From Zasmidium citrigriseum (lineage: Eukaryota; Ascomycota; Dothideomycetes; Mycosphaerellales; Mycosphaerellaceae), in NCBI GenBank assembly GCA_002786025.1, contig NHNW01000001.1, positions 372,001-436,000 of the forward strand: a DNA stretch of 64,000 bases. The letters run 5' to 3'. The position numbers and the translations under genes were made by a program. The notes under the pieces are model-generated. The model saw only the letters and a program-made list of their open reading frames with translations. It did no database searches and was not told the origin of the DNA. Position 1 is the first letter of the stretch. Every line of letters begins with the position of its first letter. This document shows, piece by piece, positions 51,598 to 61,712 of the stretch.

Positions 51598-54500
51598 ATG
51601 AGGAGACGGCCGTCCGGGGGAGAAGATGAGGATGGCAGCGCGGATAGCTCACAGCAAGATCGATCACAACGCGAGATGACCAAGCGTGAGCGCGACACGG
51701 CCTCGCGCGGCGGCAGCGCTCGCCAGTCGCTAAGAATCCACGAGCGCAACAAGAGCAGAGATGCAAGTGCTTCGCCGCAGCCACCCGCCGCCGACAGACC
51801 CATGGCCAACAGCACCACCACCCCCGTCACTGCTCCCGCCCCGTATGCGCGAACGTCGCTGTCCAGCCCGACGCTGGAGAAGAACCCTCTGGACGAGCAC
51901 GTGCCTGCTCCCAAGGATTCACCCATCACTGATCACGTTCGCCAAAACGCCGCACGATTACGCTCACCATGGCGCTGTTCCCTCCTTACTCTCGCAACGA
52001 GCATATCCGCAGTAGTGCTGCTATTTACCATAATACACTCCTTCCTGAATCGGCAACAGGACCCCAAGGGGTGCGCCATGTCGTACATGATGCCGCGCTT
52101 CAATCATTTCGCCGACTTCGACACCGAACACACTCGCTTCGCCAGCAAATACTCGCTATATTTATATCGGGAAGGAGGCGTGGATGAGGATACAAGAGTG
52201 AAGGGCATTCCCGTGCTTTTCATTCCTGGAAATGCCGGCAGCTACAAACAGGTGCGACCCATCGCAGCAGAAGCAGCCCGTCACTTTCACGATGTGCTGC
52301 GAATGGACGAGGGAGCGATTGCGGATGGAAAGAGACCGCTGGACTTCTTCACCGTTGACTTCAATGAAGAGTTGATTGCTTTTCATGGGCAGACGTTGCT
52401 GGATCAGGCAGAGTATCTCAATGAAGCAGTCGCGTATATTCTGGCGCTCTACCACCAACCACATCGTTCGCAGCGGGAGCCAGGATTACCAGATCCAAAG
52501 TCTGTCATCATACTGGGACATTCCATGGGCGGTGTGGTAGCCAGAACGATGACGAGGATGCCCAACTATCAGGAGAAGACGATCAATACGATCATCACAC
52601 TCTCTGCTCCCCATGCGAGACCTCCCATCTCGTTTGATCCAGCTATGGTCGAAGCTTACAACGATGTCAATACATTTTGGAGAGACTCATACTCTGGCTT
52701 GGCTGCCGGAAAGAACCCATTGGACGACATGACCTTGGTCTCTGTGGCTGGAGGAGGCTTGGATACCATGATTCCATCCGAATACACGAGTCTGACGTCT
52801 CTGGTACCAGATACTCACGGCTTCACAGTATTTACCTCGAGCATTCCTAAAGTCTGGACTGGTATGGACCATCTGGCCATCATGTGGTGCGATCAATTCC
52901 GGAAGGCTCTCGTTAGGGCAATCTTCGACGTGATCGATGTCAGGAGACCATCCCAGACTCGTGCACAGCCTGAAAGAATACGAGCGTTCAGGAAGAGGCT
53001 GCTGACTGGTATGGAACCCGTTGTGGAGAAGGGCTTGCTGGACGAGGAGCCCAACTTCTTCCTTACCTTGGAGCACGGCTCCACAGCAATCATGTCACAT
53101 GGCGAGCGTCTTGTGCTTCGTTCGCTTGGAGATGGTGGCGCTACCAAGGCCCACGTCATGCCAATTCCTGCTCAGCCATTCGTCGAGGGTGGCAAGTTCA
53201 CTCTTCTGACCGACCAAGCACTGGACGCCGGCGAGGAGGACGGATCGCTGTCAGTGCTTCTGTGCAGCGTCTTTCCACCACCATCTGGATTCTCAGTCCT
53301 CTCATATGCCATCAACTTGGATTCGTCGGGCAACTCGGCAGGGTCGACTAGGCTGGCCTGCAAGAATGCTGCTTCGGATGTCTCCCTACTCCCCGCGTCT
53401 ACCAACCACTCAACCAACGCTTTCGACAACGCCCGGCCTTTCTCGTACTTGCAATATGATCTGTCGACGATTGCCGACTATCAATTCATCGCCGTGCTTG
53501 AGAAGGCCAAAGAAAGGTCGCCAGGTTGGGTGATTGCCGAGTTCAGCCAGGCATCGGAGTCTTCGATCAAAGTCAGCAAGGGGCACCATCAGCTGCTGAT
53601 CGGTGGACTGAAGCTCACACTTCCAGCTGATCGGCCTATGATGACTGAGCTGAAGATCCCTGAGGTCCATTCGACCCTGTTCGCCTACAGTCTGGAAGTC
53701 AATCGCCGACAGTGCTACAAGTATGACGAGAGCTTCGCACCGCTGATGCGACAGTACATCGCCGAACCGTATGAGTCCAAGTACTTCGTCAACACCAAGG
53801 GCGGCAACATCAACGTGCATGGGCTTTCGCCTTACATGCCGCCACCTTTGAGTGGCGGTGGAGCGACTGAAGGACTGTCGATGCAGTTCTGGACCGACCC
53901 AACCTGCAACTCCACCGTTGAAGTGACACTCAAGGTCGACAAGCTCGGCAGCGCTGGAAAGTTGGTCATGCGATATCGAACAGTCTTTGCCGCCTTCCCA
54001 CTCTTGGTCGTCGCACTTGTCTTGCGGAAGCAATTCAAGGTCTACGATACAACCGGTGTCTTCATGAGCTTCACTCACAGCATGGATCAGTGCATTCGCT
54101 CTTCGCTGCCTGCCATCTTTGTCGCTCTAACTTTCTTCGCCATCGCAGTCTCAAAGTCGAGCCACAGCATATGGACACGGCGTCTGCTCAGTACATCGAC
54201 TGGAACCTCCGAGCAGACCATCGACTTTACAGTCAACGACCTGATGCTGGGTACATCGGACCCATTCTTCTGGTTCTTGGTACCTTTGTTCGCTATCATC
54301 AGCGTCGGAATCTGCATCACGATGAACTACGTGGTGCTGATCTTGACCCACATCTTCGCGACCACCTTTGCTCGGCTCCGCTCTTGGACGAAATGGGGCA
54401 ACGACGATGGAAGGCGGAACCAATCCTCGACAGGAGTGACGATGAACCAGCGCATTGTTACCACCGGCATCTTGGTACTGATGGTGGTCACCGTCATTCC

Positions 54501-55098
54501 GTACCAATTTGCCTACATGGTGCTCTGCATCGTCCAGGTCGCCACGTGCATCCGCGCTCTGAAGAGTGCCCAAGAGACCCAGACCCCGCAGAGTTACAAC
54601 TTCTACAACTATACACACTCAATGCTGGTTCTCATGCTTTGGATTCTGCCCATCAACATGCCCGTCCTGGTCGTATGGGTGCACAACCTGGCGGTGCACT
54701 GGCTGACACCGTTTTCCACGCATCACAACTTGCTGTGCGTGCTCGGGTATATCTTGCTGGTCGAGATGATGAGCACGAGCAACATGATCCCACGCGTTAC
54801 GAGTCGGTGAGTTAAGTATCAACCCCTCTATCATTCCACATCACTGACATATCTTTCTAGCATCCGCTACCTCACCAACACCTTAATGTTTGGATTCGCC
54901 ATCTACGCCGCCGCATACGGCGTCACTTACGCCTACCGGATGCATTACCTCGTCAACGCGCTGTGTTTCTGGCTGTTCCTCGTGCATCTCTCCAATGGGC
55001 CCATCTCGCTGGCGAGCTTGGCACAGTACATCACCGGATCCTCTCCCGCCCCGAACACCTCGTCATCCTCATCGCGGCAAGGCAAGAAGCGGCCTTGA
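51598..55098 (+). CDS. BST1: GPI inositol-deacylase (BST1/PGAP1)
   Basis: Two exons (51598..54806, 54861..55098; intron GTGAGT..TTCTAG, 54 bp) give 1148 residues. The first in-frame ATG is 51598. The N-terminal 120 residues are polar/basic and cytosolic. TM1 is LATSISAVVLLFTIIHSFL (about 130-150). It is followed by CAMSYMMPRF and RFASKYSLYLYREGG, the family entry. The lipase fold carries VLFIPGNAGSYKQV (oxyanion region) and ILGHSMGGVVARTM with nucleophile Ser 309. The catalytic His is probably in WTGMDHLAIMWCDQF. The C-terminal third has about eight membrane helices. The enzyme removes the acyl chain from GPI-inositol in the ER, needed for ER exit and quality control of GPI proteins. Yeast Bst1 is about 1030 residues, so this one has a longer cytosolic leader. 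Confidence 0.94.
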
Positions 55099-55975
55099 TC
55101 ACGATACCCCATTGTGCGTTCATTTATTTGACAGCGACTGGAACCAATAGAAGCAAGAAGAAGAACAAGAAGAGAAAGATGCAAGCAAGCAGACTTTGCA
55201 GCACACTCTGCCACGAATGACGTCTATTTTCAAGACGTATTATCATGAAGCATTGGGAACGTTATGGGGCTCGGGATGGCAACACGCTTGGGCATTTTTT
55301 TATACCACCATGGGCGCCGCGCGAGCAAGAGCATTGCATGCATTTGATGTTTAGAGCATTGGGGTGAGGCCTTTCTGTACATATACGCATGACGGCTGAC
55401 TCCCCGGGATCGCTCACCCCAGCAGTAGTATATAATGAATAATATGTGTGCATTGAGACAAGATTATCAATACTTCACATGGGCATGTGTCGGACGATGT
55501 GAGGTGAAAGAGAGGCTGTGAGGAAGTCAGGACGTTCGATCTAAACGTTGGCGGGGATGGGGGCCGAAAGTCTATTCTGCTATTTGAGTTTGTTACCTAA
55601 GCTTTGCTGTGATGATGCCGCGGTGGATTTGGTGGTGGCGGAGTCGCGACTCGCGCACGAGTGGATGTTCAGCTGGGAGATAACGACATCATTCTACTAA
55701 CGACCACAATCCTTGGATATACAGTGCGAGGAGCTAGCAACAACAGAAGACGAACGAGGATCTGGCTCCGGACGAGAACTACTTGGTCACGAACGGATCT
55801 TGGACGCCTGACGCTATTCGCGCGTTGCTGTCGCCATTGGGAAGCTCGAGAAGGAACAATATGCTTTGACGTCGGTCGGTGGAGTCGCAGGACCTTGAAC
55901 AACGAAACGTGCCAAGTCGGGGACTGAGAGGTTGCCCATTACGGTTGCGGTCCCCGAGCTGGGAGTGCTGCTGCG
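55099..55975. other. intergenic, no gene seen
   Basis: About 880 bp after BST1. An AG-rich stretch at 55145-55180 probably belongs to the BST1 3' leader. A missing first exon of the next gene could lie here, but I see none convincingly. Confidence 0.4.
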
Positions 55976-57559
55976 ATGAGCGCAGCAGCTCATTGGAAGG
56001 CAAATGGCAGCAGATGTGGGAGTAATGGTAACACGACGACGAGAGAGAAACATGATCAACCTGTGGCGGCTTTTTGTAGGGAGTGTCTGGAGAGGAGGAA
56101 GGTGTGTTCATACTCAATCCTGGCATTCAAAAGATTGTGGTCATTTGTTATTCTGACTGATTATATGTAGGACGACGACGATCCCGCTGCCTTGTGCGAG
56201 TCTTGTGCTGTCAGACGGACGGATACTGACGATAGGACTCTGACGAAATGGCACTCTCGAATCGACCAAACCGCCGTGGAAAGGATCCAGCTCTTGAATA
56301 CGTTTCTGAATGAACACTACCCCTCAGCCGTGGAACCGGAGGTCTACCTCGCGCGACATATGAGCCTCTTCATGAATCTTCCCCTGGTCGACATCTCCTC
56401 TCCGATGATGGGCGCCGCGGTGGATACGCTCTGTCTCGCCCATCTCGGGACGAATCGAAAAGACCAAAGACTCCTATATGCCTCGCAGAATGCGTATGGA
56501 AGAGTCTTGTCGAGTATCATGCAAGCCGTTAGCGGCAAAGGCAGCAAGAAGCAATACACCCCTCGAGATGTGATTGCGGCTTGTCTCCTCATGAGTGTGT
56601 ATAACGACGGCTCGCCTGGAGAGATTCGAGCCAGGAACTACGCCACACATCTCTTTGGCGCGGCACAATATGCCCAGGCCTGTGGACCGGGCTGTCTGGA
56701 TCCGGGGAAGGCGTTTGACCAGAAAGTGCTTATGTGGGTTCGGTTCCAGAGTTTGTTTGTTTGTGCGGCAAGGAGGAAGAAGTTCTTCTGGGAGGAGAAG
56801 AGGTGGAAAACTCTCGAGGATAGGTTTCCACCCGGCGGCTCAAGGGACTGGTTCCCTCTCCTCGTCCCCTTACCAGGCCTACTCGAACGAGCGGACATAT
56901 CCCTCAAGAAATTCGCCACAAACCCATCCCGCGCACTCCAGATCTGCACCGAACTCGACGCCTACCGCGAGACCCTCCTCCACTGGGTCGAAACCGACTT
57001 CGCCGGCCGTCCCGGAATCGCAGCGATAACCGATCCTTCGAATTTTGATTTTGAGATTGAGGAGCATTGTTTCATAACCACGTCTTCCACCTTCCCGACG
57101 TTCCACGTCTTCGTTAACCCGGCGCATGCGATGCGGTGTATATGTTCCTGGATCCTGGCTCTCATCAGCGACTGCACGCTCCTCCGCCTCCTCCGAACCT
57201 ACCCAACCGCGGCCAGCCACATCGGCCGAACCTTTGAGGAGGTCGAGAAGAAAGCGTACTACGCCGCCTCAGACATATGCAAGTCCGTGTACTACTACTC
57301 CGTCCTCAACTCATTAGCATACGCGCACATGCTGTACGTTTTCGTTGATTTGGCGAAGACTTTCTTTGAGGAGTTTGGAGGGACGAAGGAGGTGGGGTGG
57401 TGTCAGGCGGCTTTGATTGCAGTTAAGTTGAGGATTGAGCGGAGGAAGGGGAAGAGGGGGACGTTGTGTCGGGTTGGGGATCTGTTGGGGGGTTTTGAGA
57501 GGAGTTGTCGGTATCGCAGCGGGCCAATCGTTCGACCTGGGGAGATGGACGGGGGATGA
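55976..57559 (+). CDS. fungal transcription-factor-like protein (Fungal_trans_2-type) with atypical Cys motif
   Basis: Two exons (55976..56101, 56171..57559; 69 bp intron GTGTGT..TATGTAG) give 504 residues in one frame. Near the N-terminus FCRECLERRK, then DDDDPAALCESCAVRR, form two CxxC pairs 14 residues apart. This is not the Zn2Cys6 cluster (which needs six Cys and CxxCRxxKxKC). The rest resembles the regulatory domain of fungal TFs: MSLFMNLPLVDISSPMMGA, DTLCLAHLGTNRKDQRLLYA, AYGRVLSSIMQAV, TPRDVIAACLLMSVYND. The part ATHLFGAAQYAQACGPG continues that pattern. A true N-terminal zinc cluster could be encoded in an unrecognised upstream exon, or the protein may have lost it. DNA binding is therefore uncertain. 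Confidence 0.65.
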
Positions 57560-58060
57560 CGGGGGATTGCGGAAAATCGAAATTCACCACTGTACGCAGA
57601 GGGATGAAACTGTCGTGGCAGGGAAAATGCTACAACGAAGTCCCACTCGCCGAAGCGTCACTTCGGACTGCCAGCGTCCGCCGAACACATGCACTTGCGC
57701 TGCGAATCTCGCTAACGATCTGGAATTCCAGGCCCAGTCAATCTCCGGATTGGGATGCTTTGGATCGCAAACATGAGACCGGTCGAAATACATACCAGCG
57801 GCGTCAATACAGTGATATCAACTCCAGCAGAGCAATGCAGGCTGCTTCTCGAATACAAAAGCTCCGGATTGATGTATCGTCTGCATTTGATCGAGAGCTC
57901 CTACAGTATTCGACATTAGGTGGTCCTTCCGAAATTTTTCTTTTTCTGTTTTGGCAGATACGTTCACATGATTTTGTATATATACCTCTTAGTAGTTGCT
58001 CTTCCCGTACTTGTCTACATGCTGCTGCGGTCGAAATAGAGTTTCAGTCACATCGCGCAA

Positions 58061-58073
58061 GCCGAAGCCGAAG
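58061..58073 (+). repeat. 13-bp direct repeat, left copy
   Basis: AGCCGAAGCCGAA, identical to 60484-60496. The two copies bracket the AT-rich islands and the Zn2Cys6 gene. Flanking bases differ on both sides, so the match is exactly 13 bp. Confidence 0.6.
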
Positions 58074-58179
58074 TATTTACCAAGCTCGAATTCCGCAGAT
58101 ACTATTATACGAAAGCCGTTAGCTATTTTTTCTCTATATCTTTAACTAAGGAAAATTTTATCGTACTTTAATTCTAGAG

Positions 58180-58196
58180 TCGCTTTAATAAAGCGA
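58180..58196. repeat. short inverted repeat (8-1-8 hairpin)
   Basis: TCGCTTTA, one base, then TAAAGCGA: perfect 8 bp arms within the AT-rich island. May be chance or part of a degenerate element. Confidence 0.5.
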
Positions 58197-58520
58197 TTAA
58201 TTAGGTATTGAGTAAGTTGCATCAAATTCAAGTGACCGTTTCATAGAAGGACCCCTTAACGGACTACCTAGCCGCTCATGAGATAGGGTTGTCGTTGGCC
58301 TAGTCCCGACTCTAGATTCGTGGGCCTTCCGATCTGCAGGGCAAGTGGCGTAGCTGCCAGGCCGGACGGGCTAGCCCCAATGGCTGCGAGTATACAGACA
58401 TCTGGCGGCGCAACCTCTGCCAACGTCGCTCAACCTGCCGCCACTTCTCACCCTCACTCTTACCCTTGTGCCACCCTTCCCCCTAGTCGAGATTTCGCTC
58501 GATAGACACGCGCAGGAGTA

Positions 58521-60203
58521 ATGTCTCCAGGTACCCCCGTCGACCGCCAACGCAATGTCAAGAAAGCCAAGCTTACACCCGTGGCCTGCAATCATTGCCG
58601 CTCTCGCAAGCTAGGCGTAAGTCAGTTATAGCAGCACGCGTTTCATCCCATCCTAATGTTCAGCGTCGCTTGGTAGTGTGACGGTACGAGGCCAGCTTGC
58701 CAGCGATGCGTCCAAAAACAGCTGGCCTGTGTATACGAAAGCCGAGAGAATGAGAGTCGTGCCGCCGCCTTGAAGCGAGAAAACATGGAACTTCGCGAGC
58801 AGCTGGCGAATTTGAAGACTTCTGGACACTATGGAACCCAGGACTCGTCGCCGGTGTCGCCTCCTTTCTCACAACCTATCACGTCGAGCTTGGCCGGTAC
58901 TTCTCAAAACTTGTCAGGCGTTGCGGCTTCGTCCGCCGGATCACTGTTGCCCTCGTCACGATTAAAACCACCAACAGGCGACGCTGGAACGTCTCCCCAG
59001 TCAGACGGTGCACGGCAAGAAGACCTTGGATTCATTGCATCTTCGCGCTCTATTTCGGCCTCACTCCCGCAGGAATCGTCCTACACGACTTGCATGATGT
59101 TGATCCGCGCGATGATTTTCAGATCCGATAATGAAGCCACCATGATCTTGGCAAAGCTTCGGACTGGGATGTCATGGAAACAGATTGTCGATGAGCTGTT
59201 GGACGTCAGTGATTCCGTCGCTGCCTTTGTAGAGGAGAGTCGGTCACAGCAACACAACACAGCAATACCATCAGACCTAGCATTTGAGGATCCCGCTTGG
59301 GGGAGTCTGAGCATCGGAGCAAACGCCCTGTCCAAGATCCACGAACAGCCTGGATGGCTCCCTCTTGCATTCGACCGCGAGATATGGCAAGGAGTGGTAT
59401 TGACAGCTTCGGATGCCACACATATCATCTGTGACCACATATCTATCGCAGTGGACAGCCTCGCCGATCACTTTTCGACCCTCATGACACATGGTCACGC
59501 CAGCATACCATTCAAGGCAATGCGCCATGCACTCGGACGGCAAATGCACGTGCCCGTCTGGGCGGTCAAGACTTCCATCGATCCTTCGTTCGCCAACGAG
59601 CCCTTCCAATCCATGTTTCAATCCTTGCAAGAGGATATCAGCGCTGGCGAGAATGGAGAAGCCATCTGCGGACCTCACCCATATATTGCAGCTCTCTACG
59701 ACGAGAAGTCGTACAAATCAGCACCAAAACTATCCCAGCTTGTTGCCGGCATCGTGAAGAGTGTGAAGCCCGAGAGTTTCCCCTGCACGTTGAGCACGGC
59801 CGGTATTATGTGGCTTCTATGGGGCATCTTTCGATGGACGTTACTGCCGTCGCCTGTGACGTACGGCGAGCTACCCGAGTTATCTCTTCCCACGCCCTCG
59901 CAGATCTTGGTGCCACACCCACTGGTATTGGACTTTGTACTGTCGCCCAGCATGCGGGAGTATCTCTGCGCGACTAGGAACTTCCACCTCGCGTGGATAA
60001 CGCAAGGCTGCAAGAGCATATCTTGTGAATGGTCGGTTTCCCTCGCTGATGCAGTGCGGCCAAACCCCTTGACTGGCGAGCTGGATCTCACCGAGGACGC
60101 CAAGACATGCCTTGGCAAACCCGAGTCCTGGTCCATGGGCCCTTCGATGAGGAACATTTTCCCGGAAGTGGATCGCTTCTTCAAGATGAGGAGTTATGAT
60201 TGA
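58521..60203 (+). CDS. Zn2Cys6 transcription factor
   Basis: Two exons (58521..58616, 58677..60203; 60 bp intron GTAAGT..GGTAG) give 540 residues. The zinc cluster CNHCRSRKLG/CDGTRPACQRC at residues about 24-51 is split by the intron just before its third Cys, a common place in this family. A basic/helical segment follows (ALKRENMELREQLANLK, about 72-92), a likely dimerising coiled coil. The C-terminal part (PHPLVLDFVLSPSMREYL, then FHLAWITQGCKSISCEW) resembles the DUF3425 region of fungal bZIP and zinc-cluster proteins. Targets unknown. The gene sits between two AT-rich islands and a 13 bp direct repeat, while its own coding sequence has normal composition and no stop codons. Confidence 0.85.
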
Positions 60204-60600
60204 TCAACATGAGCACACGAGTGATTTCGAACATATATACACCTAACCTTTATATATAGTATACGAAACAGCCTTCTTACTAGGACTTATAGTTGAAAAA
60301 GAACGCTAGTATAGCGAGTAACAAGTAGACCCCGTCTTAAGTTAATTATAGGGTAGTAAGGATTATTATATATACTATCTAACAATTAATTTGCGTACTA
60401 ATAATATAATTAAGATAGAGAAGAACAAATTTGCACCTATGAATTTGTCAAGCCCTTAATACCTACTAGATAAAAGATTACACAGCCGAAGCCGAACTCG
60501 GCAGGTCTTGCCGTAGGGCGTGCGTACTCTCGATCTTGCCATCGAGGTCTTCTTCCTCAATACCATACCGAGAAAGTCAGAAGGGACGACGCCTTGCATC
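60204..60600. other. AT-rich, RIP-like island
   Basis: Positions 60225-60480 are dominated by TA, AT and AA steps (runs such as TTATATATAGTATAC and ATTATATATACTATC), in sharp contrast to the GC-richer genes on both sides. This is what repeat-induced point mutation leaves in fungal repeats. No coding frame survives. The change back to normal composition occurs at the 13 bp repeat (60484-60496). Confidence 0.6.
60484..60496 (+). repeat. 13-bp direct repeat, right copy
   Basis: AGCCGAAGCCGAA, identical to 58061-58073; marks the right edge of the AT-rich island. Confidence 0.6.
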
Positions 60601-61365
60601 ATGGCACCTCCAAGTAATACAGGCGACTCGGACGCCCTTTCCAAAATCATTCCAACAAAAGAAATTTACTGCCGCTGGGCAATTCGATCCGACATTCCCG
60701 CAATCGCCCGAATCTTGCTGGTCAACTTCATGGACTTCGAATTCCACGACCACTTCTGTCCAAATCGAAAGGAACGCAAAGAAGAGTTCTACCTTTTCGT
60801 GCTGGCTCGCATACGGATGTTCTTCGTCCGACCCACCGTCCGCTTCATGGTAGCCGAGAAGCTCGATTTGGGCTTGACAGGACAGAAGACCGAGATCATT
60901 GGCTTCTCGGCCTGGGATGCTATCGGCGACGAGAATCCCATCGCTACGGAGTGGAGTCGAGAGTGTACTGGATGGGCCAACACGATTGAGAGGAAACTTG
61001 TCGATGCGGAGAACTGGTATCATCGCCACGTGCGGAATACAGTCTTCAACTACGCCCTGTTCCAGCAAGCTTGGGGTCGGCTGCATGGATCCTACGGGCA
61101 TCTTGAGACTTACAAGAACAACTTCCATCTGCAGTTCTTGATGGTCAAGCCTGAGTGGCAAAGAGGTCACGGCGTGGGACACCGATTGTTGCAGTGGGGC
61201 CTTGATGTTGCGGATGAAGTCAAGTTGCCGGTTGTGATCGAGTCGAGTCTGGCGGGCTATCAATTTTATTTGAGGCATGGATGTAAGCTGCTGACAACTG
61301 TCAAGATTGATTTTGTGCCCGAGAAGGCGTACGATATGCCTGTGGTGGTTTATGATCCAAGGTAG
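60601..61365 (+). CDS. GNAT-family N-acetyltransferase
   Basis: A single exon of 254 residues from ATG 60601 (MAPPSNTGDS); the frame upstream starts only at a GTG. An N-terminal strand/helix (YCRWAIRSDIPAIARILLVN) is the usual GNAT opening. An inserted helical region follows (about 55-165). Motif A, the acetyl-CoA pyrophosphate loop, is LMVKPEWQRGHGVGHRLLQWG (RGHGVG as Q/RxxGxG/A). Motif B is PVVIESSLAGYQFYLRHGCK. This organisation (VxPxxQRxGxGxxLL, ESSxxGxxxYxxxGF) is typical of fungal small-molecule acetyltransferases of unknown substrate. Cytosolic. It lies just right of the RIP-like island, and no pathway neighbour is evident. Confidence 0.85.
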   Translation: MAPPSNTGDSDALSKIIPTKEIYCRWAIRSDIPAIARILLVNFMDFEFHDHFCPNRKERKEEFYLFVLARIRMFFVRPTVRFMVAEKLDLGLTGQKTEIIGFSAWDAIGDENPIATEWSRECTGWANTIERKLVDAENWYHRHVRNTVFNYALFQQAWGRLHGSYGHLETYKNNFHLQFLMVKPEWQRGHGVGHRLLQWGLDVADEVKLPVVIESSLAGYQFYLRHGCKLLTTVKIDFVPEKAYDMPVVVYDPR

Positions 61366-61712
61366 ACGGCGAAAGTTTAATTTTTGCAGTGCCGAGGGGG
61401 ATTTGAACTCTTCGCTCCAACCACCTTTCATCAACCAAGTGTCGACTTCATCGAGAAAACATCTCAAGCCATCAACGAAATTCTCTGCAGGGTTCAAGAA
61501 GAGGAATTCAGGGCTGTCGGCTAACCCGAAGAGTCGGTCGTATGAGATGCACGCTTTGGAATCTCGACCCTCATTGTCAGCATCCGGAACATGACACAAG
61601 CCGACGTGTGCACATAGAGTCAACCTCCAACATCAGTTTGTCCGACGCATGATCTGCTTGGCGGGCAAACATATGAGGGTCTGATCAGGCTGTCAGAAAT
61701 CAGCAAGTCAGC
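61366..61712. other. intergenic, no gene seen
   Basis: About 350 bp, promoter side of the regulator at 61713. A stretch at 61388-61430 recalls a tRNA T-arm but does not fold as a tRNA. Confidence 0.4.

Larger units (their letters stand above)
57560..58520. other. intergenic with AT-rich island
   Basis: About 960 bp. From 58125 to 58225 the sequence turns strongly AT/TA-rich, unlike its surroundings, as in RIP-mutated fungal repeats. A copy of a 13 bp repeat lies at 58061-58073 just before the island, and a perfect short hairpin at 58180-58196. Confidence 0.5.

Noticed and set aside
61380..61432. tRNA-like 3' end on the minus strand (sequence like a T-loop and acceptor)
   Set aside because: The stems flanking the T-loop-like heptamer do not pair and no anticodon arm lies at the right distance.
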